From an uncultured bacterium (GTDB taxonomy: Bacteria; Bacteroidota; Ignavibacteria; Kapaibacteriales; UBA4661), in NCBI GenBank assembly GCA_937899715.1, contig CALCNX010000029.1:71406-135405 (forward strand): DNA of 64,000 nt. The letters are read 5' to 3'. Every line of letters begins with the position of its first letter. The stretch's first letter is position 1. Of the stretch, positions 1 to 8,546 are shown piece after piece. The notes under the pieces are model-generated. The model was not told the DNA's origin, searched no databases, and saw nothing but the letters and a program-made list of their open reading frames with translations. Made by a program: the position numbers and the translations under genes.

Positions 1-1134
1 TTTTCGGATTCCTGTTCGGCGCAAACCCGTACCCCGCCTTTCGACACCACCCGCGCCAATTCCTCGCGCTGGGCGGCGGAAACTCCATGGATAGCGTTTG
101 CGCAGGCTTCGGTCGAAGAATCTATGTGGCGGAAGTATGATTCGCTCGTGGCAACGGTTGCGCGGCACCCGAACATACGCACTTTACGCGTGAAAGACCT
201 TTTGGAGCGGGTTGTGGACGACCGCGAACGCGCCATCACACGCGACCATCTGAAGCAAATTGCCGCGACAATTCTGGCAACCTCACGTGATTGCCCCGCT
301 CAAAGCGGTGCGCGAAAGCAACAGGCGGCATTCCCGCCGCGCTTCTTCGTGCTAGGCACTTCGCCTGCAAACGATTTTTTCTCGCTTGCCGATGCGTACT
401 ACGCCATGAACACTGCTCTGGCGACCCTTGCCAAAACAGGCGCTCTGCCCCAATCGCTCAATCTCAAAGACATCAACGGTCCGGTGGATACAGTGTTGGC
501 GACAACAAGCCTGCAAAGTGCACAAACGCTTGCATGGAGCGACCTTGTTACGGCAATCAATGCGCAGGATGCTCTCTGGACAACACAAACCGCATCTAAC
601 AAATACAACGGGCGCATACCAAACTCAGTTACGCTTGCCGGAAAGACCGCAAACCCTCTTGAATACTTGTACGCATTGGCAGCAGCATATCAAGCCGCCG
701 ATGCCGTCAATGCTGTTCCCGTCAGCGTCAAAGTTGAGGCAATCTCCTATCTTTGTTCGTCCGGCAGCCGTGCCGTGCAAAACGACGGCAGAAAATGGAC
801 GGAGAAACCCGCACGGTTACTTGCGGCAACGACAACGGGCGTAGAAGCCAATACCACAAATAGTAACGAAGCAGTCGTGCGACTTGAACCAATATTCCCT
901 AATCCTGCCACCGAGCAAGTAATCGTGCGCTTTGTGCTCACAAAGCAAGAGCGTGTTGTCCTCAAACTCTACAATGCACTTGGGCAGGAAGTGACACAAC
1001 TGCTTGATGCAGAGTTTGGTGCGGGAGAACATTCTGTCCGATTCGACACCCCGAACTCCGCATCGGGCATCTATTTCGTGCGTCTCCAAACACCAACATT
1101 TTCCCACGCTCAACCCGTACAGGTGCTGCGATGA
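1..1134 (+). CDS. Exported protein with T9SS C-terminal sorting domain (5' end outside window)
   Basis: The frame is open from the first base, so the gene starts outside the window; the first internal ATG is at 124. About 377 residues are visible. The N-terminal part (about residues 20-95) is reminiscent of the tail of a secreted polysaccharide-deacetylase-like protein, but this is weak. A middle alanine-rich helical region (about 120-240) has two segments resembling pseudomurein-binding-type repeats. The last 80 residues are a clear Por/type IX sorting domain: an FPNPA start, an LKLYNALGQEV strand, and the GIYFVRL...PVQVLR end. It should be exported to the periplasm and passed across the outer membrane by T9SS. 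Its stop overlaps the next start (ATGA at 1131). The sorting domain is certain; the function of the rest is not. Confidence 0.75.
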   Translation, partial: FSDSCSAQTRTPPFDTTRANSSRWAAETPWIAFAQASVEESMWRKYDSLVATVARHPNIRTLRVKDLLERVVDDRERAITRDHLKQIAATILATSRDCPAQSGARKQQAAFPPRFFVLGTSPANDFFSLADAYYAMNTALATLAKTGALPQSLNLKDINGPVDTVLATTSLQSAQTLAWSDLVTAINAQDALWTTQTASNKYNGRIPNSVTLAGKTANPLEYLYALAAAYQAADAVNAVPVSVKVEAISYLCSSGSRAVQNDGRKWTEKPARLLAATTTGVEANTTNSNEAVVRLEPIFPNPATEQVIVRFVLTKQERVVLKLYNALGQEVTQLLDAEFGAGEHSVRFDTPNSASGIYFVRLQTPTFSHAQPVQVLR

Positions 1135-2330
1135 AACGCGCCTCGTTCATTTTGGCTTTGCTTTTGTACGCCGCGGCGCTCCATGAAAGTAGGTCGCAAG
1201 GTATGGCAACTATCAAAGCAGACTACTCGAATCTTGAGTTTGCGAAACTTTCTAATGGGAAATCACTCACGCTGGATTTGTACGTTCCCAAGAGCGGAAC
1301 TGCCCCCGCACCGCTTATCGTCTATATTCATCCGGGCGGCTGGTCGTCGGGGTCGAGTTCGATGGGCGCAGAATACGCTGCGTACCTTGTTCCGGCTGGT
1401 TTTGCCGTCGCAAGCATCAACTATCGTTTGAGCGGCGATAGTGTCTTTCCCGCACAAATCAACGACTGTAAAGGTGCTATTCGTTGGCTGCGGGCGAACG
1501 CTCTGCGCTACAATCTTGATGCCAAGAATGTAGGAGCCTTCGGACATTCAGCCGGAGCGCACCTTGCCGCACTGGTGGGTACGTCCGGCGGCATAAAAAC
1601 GGCAAGCTCAAGTGCGGTAACGATGGACATAGAAGGTTCGGTGGGCGGCAACACTCAGTATTCAAGCGCTGTGCAGGCAGTTGCGGATTTTTTTGGACCA
1701 AGCAATCTTGTGGAATTCTACAAAATCACGACGCAGGGTTCGGGAACAAACCTTGTGGGCTGCGCAATTGCAATGTGTCCCGACAAAGCAAAGCTGGCAA
1801 GCCCAACGACGTATGTTTCTCGCACTGCACCTCCGTTCCTTATCATGCACGGCACGGCGGATGATGTTGTGCCGTTTAGTCAAAGTCAACTTATGGATTC
1901 TGCGCTACGAACTGCGGGCGCAAACTCAGCCTTTACGGCAGTACAAGGTGCAAATCATGGGTTCGATGTGGCGTGGTCGAAGCCGGAAATACAAACGGCT
2001 GTGGTCAATTTTTTTACAACATATCTAAAAGCCGCAACTTCGGTAAGCCTACAAACAAAAAATGGAGAAGGACTTTCGGTGTCGCCTAATCCTGCTTTGG
2101 ACGCTATTCGTGTACAACTCACACTTACAAAACCAGAGCGTGTACGAATAGCACTTTTTACTATTCTTGGCGTGGAAGTCGCTTCTCTTCTTGTGCCTGA
2201 TGAGTCGCCCGTAGGTATACCGACATCATTCTCCATTGCTCTGCCTTCTTCATTGCCTAATGGTGCATATTTTATTAGTTTACGAACACCTTCTTTTTCT
2301 CTCACAAAACCTGTGCAGGTACTCAGATGA
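1131..2330 (+). CDS. Secreted alpha/beta-hydrolase (esterase/lipase-like) with T9SS domain
   Basis: A 399-residue protein with a signal peptide (about 1-22). The hydrolase core has the oxyanion HPGG motif, a GHSAG nucleophile elbow (Ser near residue 139), an acid residue in HGTADD (near 241) and the catalytic His in ANHGF (near 276). This matches the BD-FAE/acetyl-esterase branch of the family, which cleaves carboxyl esters such as acetylated sugars. The last 75 residues are a type IX sorting domain ending KPVQVLR, so the enzyme should be surface-attached or released. Start and stop both sit in 4-bp ATGA overlaps with neighbours, implying translational coupling. The real substrate cannot be read from sequence. 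Confidence 0.88.
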   Translation: MKRASFILALLLYAAALHESRSQGMATIKADYSNLEFAKLSNGKSLTLDLYVPKSGTAPAPLIVYIHPGGWSSGSSSMGAEYAAYLVPAGFAVASINYRLSGDSVFPAQINDCKGAIRWLRANALRYNLDAKNVGAFGHSAGAHLAALVGTSGGIKTASSSAVTMDIEGSVGGNTQYSSAVQAVADFFGPSNLVEFYKITTQGSGTNLVGCAIAMCPDKAKLASPTTYVSRTAPPFLIMHGTADDVVPFSQSQLMDSALRTAGANSAFTAVQGANHGFDVAWSKPEIQTAVVNFFTTYLKAATSVSLQTKNGEGLSVSPNPALDAIRVQLTLTKPERVRIALFTILGVEVASLLVPDESPVGIPTSFSIALPSSLPNGAYFISLRTPSFSLTKPVQVLR

Positions 2331-3739
2331 AATCTCTCCACGTTCTTATATTTGCGTACCTTGTCGTTTTGGGGGCGACAGAGCTTGGAGCTCAGGTACG
2401 CTGGTCAGCCGATGAAATCGTGCGTGCAGGCACGGGAGCAGACGTAAAAATGGGGTTTAATAACACCCACGTTGTTGCAGCAATCGGCTCTACCCGATTT
2501 ATGACGTGGATACGCGGCGATTCGCTTGTGGTAGCCTCGTCGCAAAACGGTAGTGTCTGGGGTGTTCCTGTACTCATTACCAAAGTAAATGCTTTATCGG
2601 CGAATCTTCCTACGCTTGCGGCACTTTCCGACGGCAAACTCTGCGTGGGCTGGACGGAAGCACAAGGATTAAAAACATCATTCTCCGCCGATGGCGGAAA
2701 AACGTGGTTAGCCGCACAAACGCTTGCTTCCAAAGGCGGTGGCGTATGTTTGGCGGCTGGGGAAGACGGCGTGCTGTACGCACTCTGGCATAGTGGCGGC
2801 GACGACACACCATCGGACATAATGTTTGCGACGTGGCAAAATGGCGTGTGGTCACCTGCGAAGGCAATAGACGTTGCGGCTGCCACCAATGCCGCTTTGT
2901 GGGGTTCTCTTTGCATCGTGGGCAATCGTATTTATGCCGTTTGGCGGGAAAACACAACGGGGCAGTTTCGCATTTATCTCACGCGCTCACAGAATGGCGG
3001 AATGACGTGGGATGCTCCACGCAATATCATTACCGAAGACCGTTCCGGCGACCCGTCGGTGGCAGAATCAAGCGGACAATTAGTGGTAGCATACCAGAGG
3101 GCGCAGCAAATTTATACGACAATCTCTACCGACGATGGCATAACGTTTAACCCACCAAGGTTGATGGGGAATGGCTTATTTGCTCGGATCGTTAGCAATC
3201 AGAATGGCTTTTTTGCGCTTGCGTGGGAACGGTTTATTGGCGATGCGAAAAACGACCAAACGAAGCAAGTTGGTTTCGCGTATTCCACGGACTATGGTTA
3301 TGTGTGGTCGGCAGATTCTGCACTTACGCCAATGGGTTCAAAACTTGCTTTGGTGAACATCACTGCTCCAAGCGAACTGACTATAACGTGGTTGAACACC
3401 AATAACAGCGGCGCTGTAATGGCAAAGCGGGCGACGCACAGTGGCACAACATCTGTTCGGAATGGCGTAGATGCTGCTCCCACTCTTGAGTTAAGTATTA
3501 CGCCGAGTCCAATAGCAGAACAAGCAACCGTGCGATTTGCTCTTCCCAAGCGTGAGCGAGTGAAGTTAGTGCTCTACGACGTTTTAGGGCGTGAAATCGC
3601 ACAAATTCTTGATAAAGAAGCTAGTATCGGTGAACATATCGTCACGGTGAATCAACCAAATCTTCCCGGCGGTGTCTATTTCGTACGCCTACAGACACCA
3701 ACATTTTCCCAAACCCAACCCGTACAGGTGCTCCGATGA
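2327..3739 (+). CDS. Secreted BNR/sialidase-like beta-propeller with T9SS domain
   Basis: A 470-residue exported protein with a signal peptide ending near residue 22. The body is a beta-propeller with repeated Asp-box motifs (S-x-D-x-G-x-T-W): SADGGKTW, SQNGGMTW, STDDGITF and STDYGYVW. Such propellers occur in sialidases but also in non-enzymatic surface proteins; the full set of sialidase arginines and the catalytic Tyr/Glu pair is not evident, so enzymatic activity is doubtful. The C-terminal 75 residues are a type IX sorting domain ending in PVQVLR. It is coupled to the hydrolase upstream by ATGA. Confidence 0.82.
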   Translation: MKSLHVLIFAYLVVLGATELGAQVRWSADEIVRAGTGADVKMGFNNTHVVAAIGSTRFMTWIRGDSLVVASSQNGSVWGVPVLITKVNALSANLPTLAALSDGKLCVGWTEAQGLKTSFSADGGKTWLAAQTLASKGGGVCLAAGEDGVLYALWHSGGDDTPSDIMFATWQNGVWSPAKAIDVAAATNAALWGSLCIVGNRIYAVWRENTTGQFRIYLTRSQNGGMTWDAPRNIITEDRSGDPSVAESSGQLVVAYQRAQQIYTTISTDDGITFNPPRLMGNGLFARIVSNQNGFFALAWERFIGDAKNDQTKQVGFAYSTDYGYVWSADSALTPMGSKLALVNITAPSELTITWLNTNNSGAVMAKRATHSGTTSVRNGVDAAPTLELSITPSPIAEQATVRFALPKRERVKLVLYDVLGREIAQILDKEASIGEHIVTVNQPNLPGGVYFVRLQTPTFSQTQPVQVLR

Positions 3740-3807
3740 AATACTTTCTTATCGCGCTTTTCGGTGCAAGAATCTTTACAAATAAATTCAATCCGGCAAT
3801 GCTATAA
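3736..3807 (+). pseudogene. Vestigial ORF start (truncated signal-peptide-like peptide)
   Basis: The stop of the preceding gene contains an ATGA overlap exactly like the other junctions. The ATG at 3736 opens a 23-codon frame beginning MKYFLIALFG, signal-peptide-like, that stops at 3807. No gene follows in that frame; the next real start is at 3842 with its own GGAGG. This looks like the remains of a gene lost from the array. It could also be a chance short frame. Confidence 0.35.
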
Positions 3808-3841
3808 TTTTTCAAAACGCGAATACCTTGTGGAGGGTACT

Positions 3842-5083
3842 ATGAAAGCAAATGGATATGTATGGACAAAGAAATCTGCATTGGCAGTGACTGTTTGCGG
3901 AATACTTTGCGCACTCTTGGTTGTGCAGATAAAAGCTCAGTCAAGCGACCTTGTTTTTATTCCTGATGCCGGAATACGCCTCACCGATGCGAGCATTTCC
4001 GAAATAGGCTACGATGTGGCAACGGGAACGTACTATTTGTTTCACAATGGCGAAGGCGTACTCAAAGGTGATTTGGTGGCAACGTCCAAAGACGGGCTGA
4101 CATTTTCCACCCCCGTGCGGCAGACCAGCAAAGCATTCGACCCGCGTCGTGTGCGCCTTCCGGACGGCAGATGGCGCTCATATTTTTGGGATAGCCCTTC
4201 AAAGCCCTCAGGCTTAAAAAGTAGTATTTCCACCGACGGGGTGAATTTTACCGAAGAAAGCGGGCTACGGTATTCATTACAGGCAAGCGATAAAAGTTCG
4301 GCGGGAATTTATGAACTCTTTGCGAACCCTGACGGTACGATGGTGCTACTCTATTTGGGTGATTTGATGGGGCTGAACAACACGCGCCGCGCCGTTTCGC
4401 TTGATAGCGGAAAAACCTTCGCGTTCGACCGTGGTAATATTCTCGGCGATGATAGCTTCGGTGGTGGCGCAAACAGTTACGTGGACATGACGACGATTGT
4501 GCTTGCCGACGGGCGCAGACGGCTTTTTTCCATGCGGCAGGGACACACGATTTACAGTCATACATCGTCGGACGGCGGCAAAACATGGACGTTGGACGCG
4601 GGATTCCGGCTTCGGGATTCTGTGAGTTTTCCTCAGTATAGCCCAAAATCACATAACGACCCTTCGGTGATTCGGCTTCCTGACGGGCGGTACAGGCTGT
4701 ATGTGGCATCGTACCTGAATGACGGACGTGGCTGCTGCAAGTGGGGAATCGTCAGTGCGACAACTGCTGCGCCGACATCTGTAAGGCAGGAGCAGACTAT
4801 CATAGATATCAACCAAACGAACTGCTCCGTCTTTCCGAATCCCGCCTCCGGCAGTGTTACAGTCCATTTCAAACTCACAAGAACGGAGCGTGTCTCGCTC
4901 AAAATCTATAACTCGCTGGGACAAGAAGTTGCACAAATCATAGACGCAGAACTAGGCGCAGGGGAATACTCCTACCAAATCAGCACTCGCCGGGCGGAGT
5001 TGAATACTTTTTCAATGCTTTTCGTTCAATTCAAAACTCAATACTCATCATTCAAAACTATCTCCATACAGGTACTACGATGA
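3842..5083 (+). CDS. Secreted sialidase/glycosidase-like beta-propeller with T9SS domain
   Basis: The start at 3842 is chosen because GGAGGGT lies just upstream and a signal peptide begins there (hydrophobic core, cut near KAQS); this gives 413 residues. The propeller has repeated LPDGRYRLY/LPDGRWRSY motifs and Asp-box-like SSDGGKTW, typical of sialidase and family-43-like five-bladed propellers. The C-terminal domain is the second variant of type IX tail in this cluster, ending TISIQVLR. The stop overlaps the next gene (ATGA at 5080). Function beyond a secreted carbohydrate-binding or -cleaving propeller cannot be assigned. Confidence 0.82.
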   Translation: MKANGYVWTKKSALAVTVCGILCALLVVQIKAQSSDLVFIPDAGIRLTDASISEIGYDVATGTYYLFHNGEGVLKGDLVATSKDGLTFSTPVRQTSKAFDPRRVRLPDGRWRSYFWDSPSKPSGLKSSISTDGVNFTEESGLRYSLQASDKSSAGIYELFANPDGTMVLLYLGDLMGLNNTRRAVSLDSGKTFAFDRGNILGDDSFGGGANSYVDMTTIVLADGRRRLFSMRQGHTIYSHTSSDGGKTWTLDAGFRLRDSVSFPQYSPKSHNDPSVIRLPDGRYRLYVASYLNDGRGCCKWGIVSATTAAPTSVRQEQTIIDINQTNCSVFPNPASGSVTVHFKLTRTERVSLKIYNSLGQEVAQIIDAELGAGEYSYQISTRRAELNTFSMLFVQFKTQYSSFKTISIQVLR

Positions 5084-6627
5084 AATCACAACCGACACTG
5101 TTTTGCTTCGCTGCACTGTTTATTGGCGCTTGTTTTGTGGTAGGATGCAATAGCAAAAAGCATGACGCTAATACATCCACAAACCAAGACACGCTGCGGT
5201 ATTCCGTGCAAATCTCTGCCGAAAACAAGCGCCTTGCGAAAGTGAGTGCATCCTTTCGGCTCCGTGAGCCGCTTATTATGATGTTTACCAATGGCACACC
5301 AGAGCTTCCCGACGGGCAAGCAAAATTCGTTCAAGACCTTGCTGTAACCGATGAAAACGGAAAACCGATAACCGTGAAATACAAAGGCGACGGCGATTGG
5401 AATGTAGATGCCGGCACGGGCGACCTTGTGCGTGTTACGTACTCCATTCGGCTCGACCATGACAAATATGAGTGGGCAGGCGGTCCCGACGAGGCAGCAT
5501 ACGCTACGGACGACGGTGTATATTATGCGGGCGGCTCATTGTTTATTGTTCCCGGCAATAAAGTTGAAAATGCTGTCATTGATTTCGCCGTACCCGATGC
5601 GTGGCGCGTTTCTACGCCTTGGCAAAAAATGTCGGGCGGGAAGTCCAATCAATTTTTTGCCAAGCAGGTCGGGCGCGATATGCTGCGGAATTGCGTTCTT
5701 TTGGGGACACACACGGAGGAACGGATTACCGTTGGAGAGTTTGAGCTACGTCTGGCGGTCGGGCAGAATATGAGCTATGCAAAACAACTCCTTGTTGATG
5801 CGGCAACACCACCGGTCGCATCGTATTTACAAATGTTCGGCGCTGCGCCCCGTGCTACGTCTTATTTGGTGGTGGTCAACAAAGGCTCTATGAACGACGG
5901 CGAGGCATTTAGCGGTAGTTTCAGCATTCTGACGAAGGACAGCATCACCAAAGAGAACAACGCAGTCTGGGCGCATGGTCTGGCGCACGAGCTTTTTCAC
6001 TTGTGGAATGGCATTTCTATTGTGCCCGAAAAGCAAGAAGAGTGGTTCAAGGAAGGATGTACAGACTACATGACGATAGTGTGGTTGCGGCGTTTGGGGT
6101 TGATTGATGAAGCGGTGCTTTTCAAAAAATTGGAGAACATTAGCCGCAAATACCTGCTTGCGGGCTTGTTGCACCGAATAATGAATCAAAATGCCGAAAA
6201 GCCTGTACCTGTTCCATCACTCCAGCAAGCTGGCGAGAACAAAGGTGCAAACAGGCTCCTTATTTACGGCGGTGGTGCACTGGCAGCGTTTATGCTGGAT
6301 GTACAGATGCGCGAAGCCACTGGTGGCGCGAAGGGCTTAGATGAACTCCTTCAAGCAATGCATAGAGAGTTCGGCACAAATAGTAAAAATTACACTATGA
6401 ACGATATAGCCCGTATTGCAAGCGGTATCGCGGGAAAAGACTGTACACCTTTTTTCAAAAACTATATCGAAGGAACGCAGGCACTTTCAATAGAGCCGAC
6501 GTTAGGGACACTGGGTTTGCAGATGGCTTCGTTTGTGGAAGAAATGTACATCAGCCGCAAGCCTGTCCAGACTGAGCGTGAAAAACTCTTGTTCGATTCG
6601 ATATTTCTTCGTCCGCTCGCACAATAA
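5080..6627 (+). CDS. M61-family (glycyl aminopeptidase-like) metallopeptidase, lipoprotein
   Basis: A 515-residue protein with a lipobox (VVGC, Cys near residue 23), so it is predicted to be a membrane-anchored lipoprotein. The gluzincin zinc site is clear: HELFH at residues 303-307 and a third ligand Glu325 in EEWFKEGCTDY. The N-terminal beta-rich half and the helical catalytic half fit M61 (glycyl aminopeptidase family). The C-terminal PDZ domain common in M61 seems to be absent. It has no type IX tail although it is translationally coupled to a gene that does. It probably trims peptides in the periplasm or at the surface. Confidence 0.85.
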   Translation: MKSQPTLFCFAALFIGACFVVGCNSKKHDANTSTNQDTLRYSVQISAENKRLAKVSASFRLREPLIMMFTNGTPELPDGQAKFVQDLAVTDENGKPITVKYKGDGDWNVDAGTGDLVRVTYSIRLDHDKYEWAGGPDEAAYATDDGVYYAGGSLFIVPGNKVENAVIDFAVPDAWRVSTPWQKMSGGKSNQFFAKQVGRDMLRNCVLLGTHTEERITVGEFELRLAVGQNMSYAKQLLVDAATPPVASYLQMFGAAPRATSYLVVVNKGSMNDGEAFSGSFSILTKDSITKENNAVWAHGLAHELFHLWNGISIVPEKQEEWFKEGCTDYMTIVWLRRLGLIDEAVLFKKLENISRKYLLAGLLHRIMNQNAEKPVPVPSLQQAGENKGANRLLIYGGGALAAFMLDVQMREATGGAKGLDELLQAMHREFGTNSKNYTMNDIARIASGIAGKDCTPFFKNYIEGTQALSIEPTLGTLGLQMASFVEEMYISRKPVQTEREKLLFDSIFLRPLAQ

Positions 6628-6673
6628 AAAACACGATAAAAAATTGTATCATACTTTTCGAGAAGGTCTTGCA

Positions 6674-7984
6674 ATGGAACCTTATACAAGCTATTTAGGC
6701 TATACAAGCCGCTTGTTGTGCACCGTATTGTTCTGTGTTTTTGCGGGAATAGCACCACCGCTTCACGCGCAGCCCTTTACGAAAAAATTTATCATGCCTT
6801 TCCACACCTGCGACAAAGCGATATCGTCGAACTGCAATGACCCGATAAATCACGTAACGCGGCTTGCCGAATCGGATAATGGTACGCAATGGTCACTTGT
6901 GCTGGGCTTTACTCCGCTTAAAGGTGGCGGTATTATTCCGCCAGTGAGCGTCCCTGACCTGATTCAGCGTGGAAACAAAGCGTATTTGTACGTGCCGAGC
7001 GCTGTCTATATCTACGACGGCTCAACGGGAAAGTGGTCATCGAACACGACCTATACAATTACGGATGAATCGGGCGCATCAATTCGTTTTGTTGACCCTT
7101 CGCCGATGCTGGACGCACAGGGACGCATTGTGCTGTTTTTCCTCAATTCAAGCAGTTCGGGACAGGGGATGGATCCGGCGGGGTGCTCATCGTACCCGTG
7201 TACAAAGCGCTTTGATTCGGCGATTGAGGTAGAAGGTTCGGACGGAAAACGATTTGTGATGCAATCCGGTCCGCGTGTACAGATTACACTTGACGGTGCA
7301 ATGCTTCGCACAGGCTCCGACCCCGATATTTACTACGACGGCACAAAATACGTGTTGTATGTATCGGCAGGTGCTTCCACGCTTGCTTTTTCATCCACGA
7401 CGTTGCACGGCTCCTATACACCGCTTATCGGCACAACGGGTTTGCTGACAAGTATTGGCGGTGTTCCCTGCGGACACTACGACACGGAAACAAAGCGCTA
7501 TTGGACGTTTGTGCAGTCCAATGAGGGTGGTACAAACGTCATTAAACGGGCTGTCCATGCCGATTTCAGTCGGCAGCTTGGCGCATCGGACTTTACGACC
7601 GTGATGAGCGCATCCACGCTGGGCTTGGGGACGCAAACGAATGCGGAAAGTCCGGGCATTACGCTGAATGCATGGCTTAATGCTACTTCCGTACAAGAGT
7701 CCGCGCAGTCACTCATATCTCAGCCGATTGTCTCCCCAAATCCCGCATCAGATATTGTTGTTGTGAAATTTACACTACAGCAACCGCAGCACGTTTCACT
7801 AAAAATCTTCAATGCTCTCGGTCAGGAAGTATCACAAATTTTTGATACTGAGCTGGCAAAAGGAGAATACACCTACCAACTCAGCACTCAAGACTGTGCA
7901 CGCAACACCTCTGCAATACTTTTTGTTCAACTCAACATTCAAAACTCAACACTCAAAACTATCCCTATACAGGTGTTGCGATGA
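6674..7984 (+). CDS. Secreted beta-propeller protein with T9SS domain
   Basis: Start at 6674 is preferred: it follows an AGAAGG motif, lies after the stop of the peptidase gene and begins a signal peptide (cut near HAQP). This gives 436 residues. The body resembles family-43/sialidase-like propellers, with DPSPMLDAQGR and DPDIYYDGTKYVLY motifs; the repeated aspartates at blade starts are typical. Cysteines in the first part (CDKA, CNDP, CSSYPC) could form disulfides. The C-terminal sorting domain ends TIPIQVLR. The stop overlaps the next gene (ATGA at 7981). Confidence 0.8.
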   Translation: MEPYTSYLGYTSRLLCTVLFCVFAGIAPPLHAQPFTKKFIMPFHTCDKAISSNCNDPINHVTRLAESDNGTQWSLVLGFTPLKGGGIIPPVSVPDLIQRGNKAYLYVPSAVYIYDGSTGKWSSNTTYTITDESGASIRFVDPSPMLDAQGRIVLFFLNSSSSGQGMDPAGCSSYPCTKRFDSAIEVEGSDGKRFVMQSGPRVQITLDGAMLRTGSDPDIYYDGTKYVLYVSAGASTLAFSSTTLHGSYTPLIGTTGLLTSIGGVPCGHYDTETKRYWTFVQSNEGGTNVIKRAVHADFSRQLGASDFTTVMSASTLGLGTQTNAESPGITLNAWLNATSVQESAQSLISQPIVSPNPASDIVVVKFTLQQPQHVSLKIFNALGQEVSQIFDTELAKGEYTYQLSTQDCARNTSAILFVQLNIQNSTLKTIPIQVLR

Positions 7985-8418
7985 ATACTACCACGAGTGA
8001 AGAGCCCCCCACCTCCGAATTGCCGAGTTTCTTGCGCACGGCGTACCTAATTGTTGTATCTCTTGGAAGCATTGGCGCTGTCGGTTTGTGTATTCGTGCG
8101 GGGCAGAACAGCCCACGATTCCTGTTGGTAATGTTCGTGATTTGGGTGCTTCTTCCATTTGCTGCGCTTGTATGGGCAAACCGCATTTCGGCTTATTGGT
8201 CGCTTCCCCTTCGCATAACGCTCAATATAGCAATGCTTGTCGTAACGGTAGGAACTTTGGTGATTTATTGGGATGATTCGATAGCGCATCGCAGACCGCA
8301 GGCAGCCTTTGTGTATGTTATTATACCTCCGGTCTCATTGCTGTTGATAATCATAATCGCCCTGACTGCCACGCTTATATCGCGCAGGAATTCACGGCGA
8401 CAGAATAGTTTTCACTAA
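7981..8418 (+). CDS. Small integral membrane protein, four predicted helices
   Basis: A 145-residue protein with about four hydrophobic segments (near residues 17-40, 45-65, 75-95 and 108-135) and a basic C-terminus (RRNSRRQ). There is no signal peptide and no sorting domain. No family is recognised. It is translationally coupled (ATGA) to the upstream secreted propeller gene although its product should stay in the inner membrane, which suggests that the coupling is a feature of the array rather than of related function. Confidence 0.7.
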   Translation: MNTTTSEEPPTSELPSFLRTAYLIVVSLGSIGAVGLCIRAGQNSPRFLLVMFVIWVLLPFAALVWANRISAYWSLPLRITLNIAMLVVTVGTLVIYWDDSIAHRRPQAAFVYVIIPPVSLLLIIIIALTATLISRRNSRRQNSFH

Positions 8419-8513
8419 ATCCGCACTAAAAGAATCGTAATGCAAACATACCTTGCACCTTTTGCCTATTCTTCATCCGCCAGGTTCTATTTTTTTTTGC
8501 TAAGAAATATTAG

Positions 8514-8546
8514 CTTTACAAAATCATATTCTTACAGGTGTTGTAA
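8514..8546 (+). pseudogene. Possible fossil of a T9SS sorting-domain end
   Basis: Just before the start at 8546 an 11-codon stretch (a TAG precedes it at 8511) reads LYKIIFLQVL and stops in TAATG, overlapping that start by one base. Neighbouring sorting domains end LKTIPIQVLR and join the next gene in the same way. This suggests that a T9SS gene was lost here but its end was kept as ribosome-binding site. The match is short and may be fortuitous. Confidence 0.3.
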
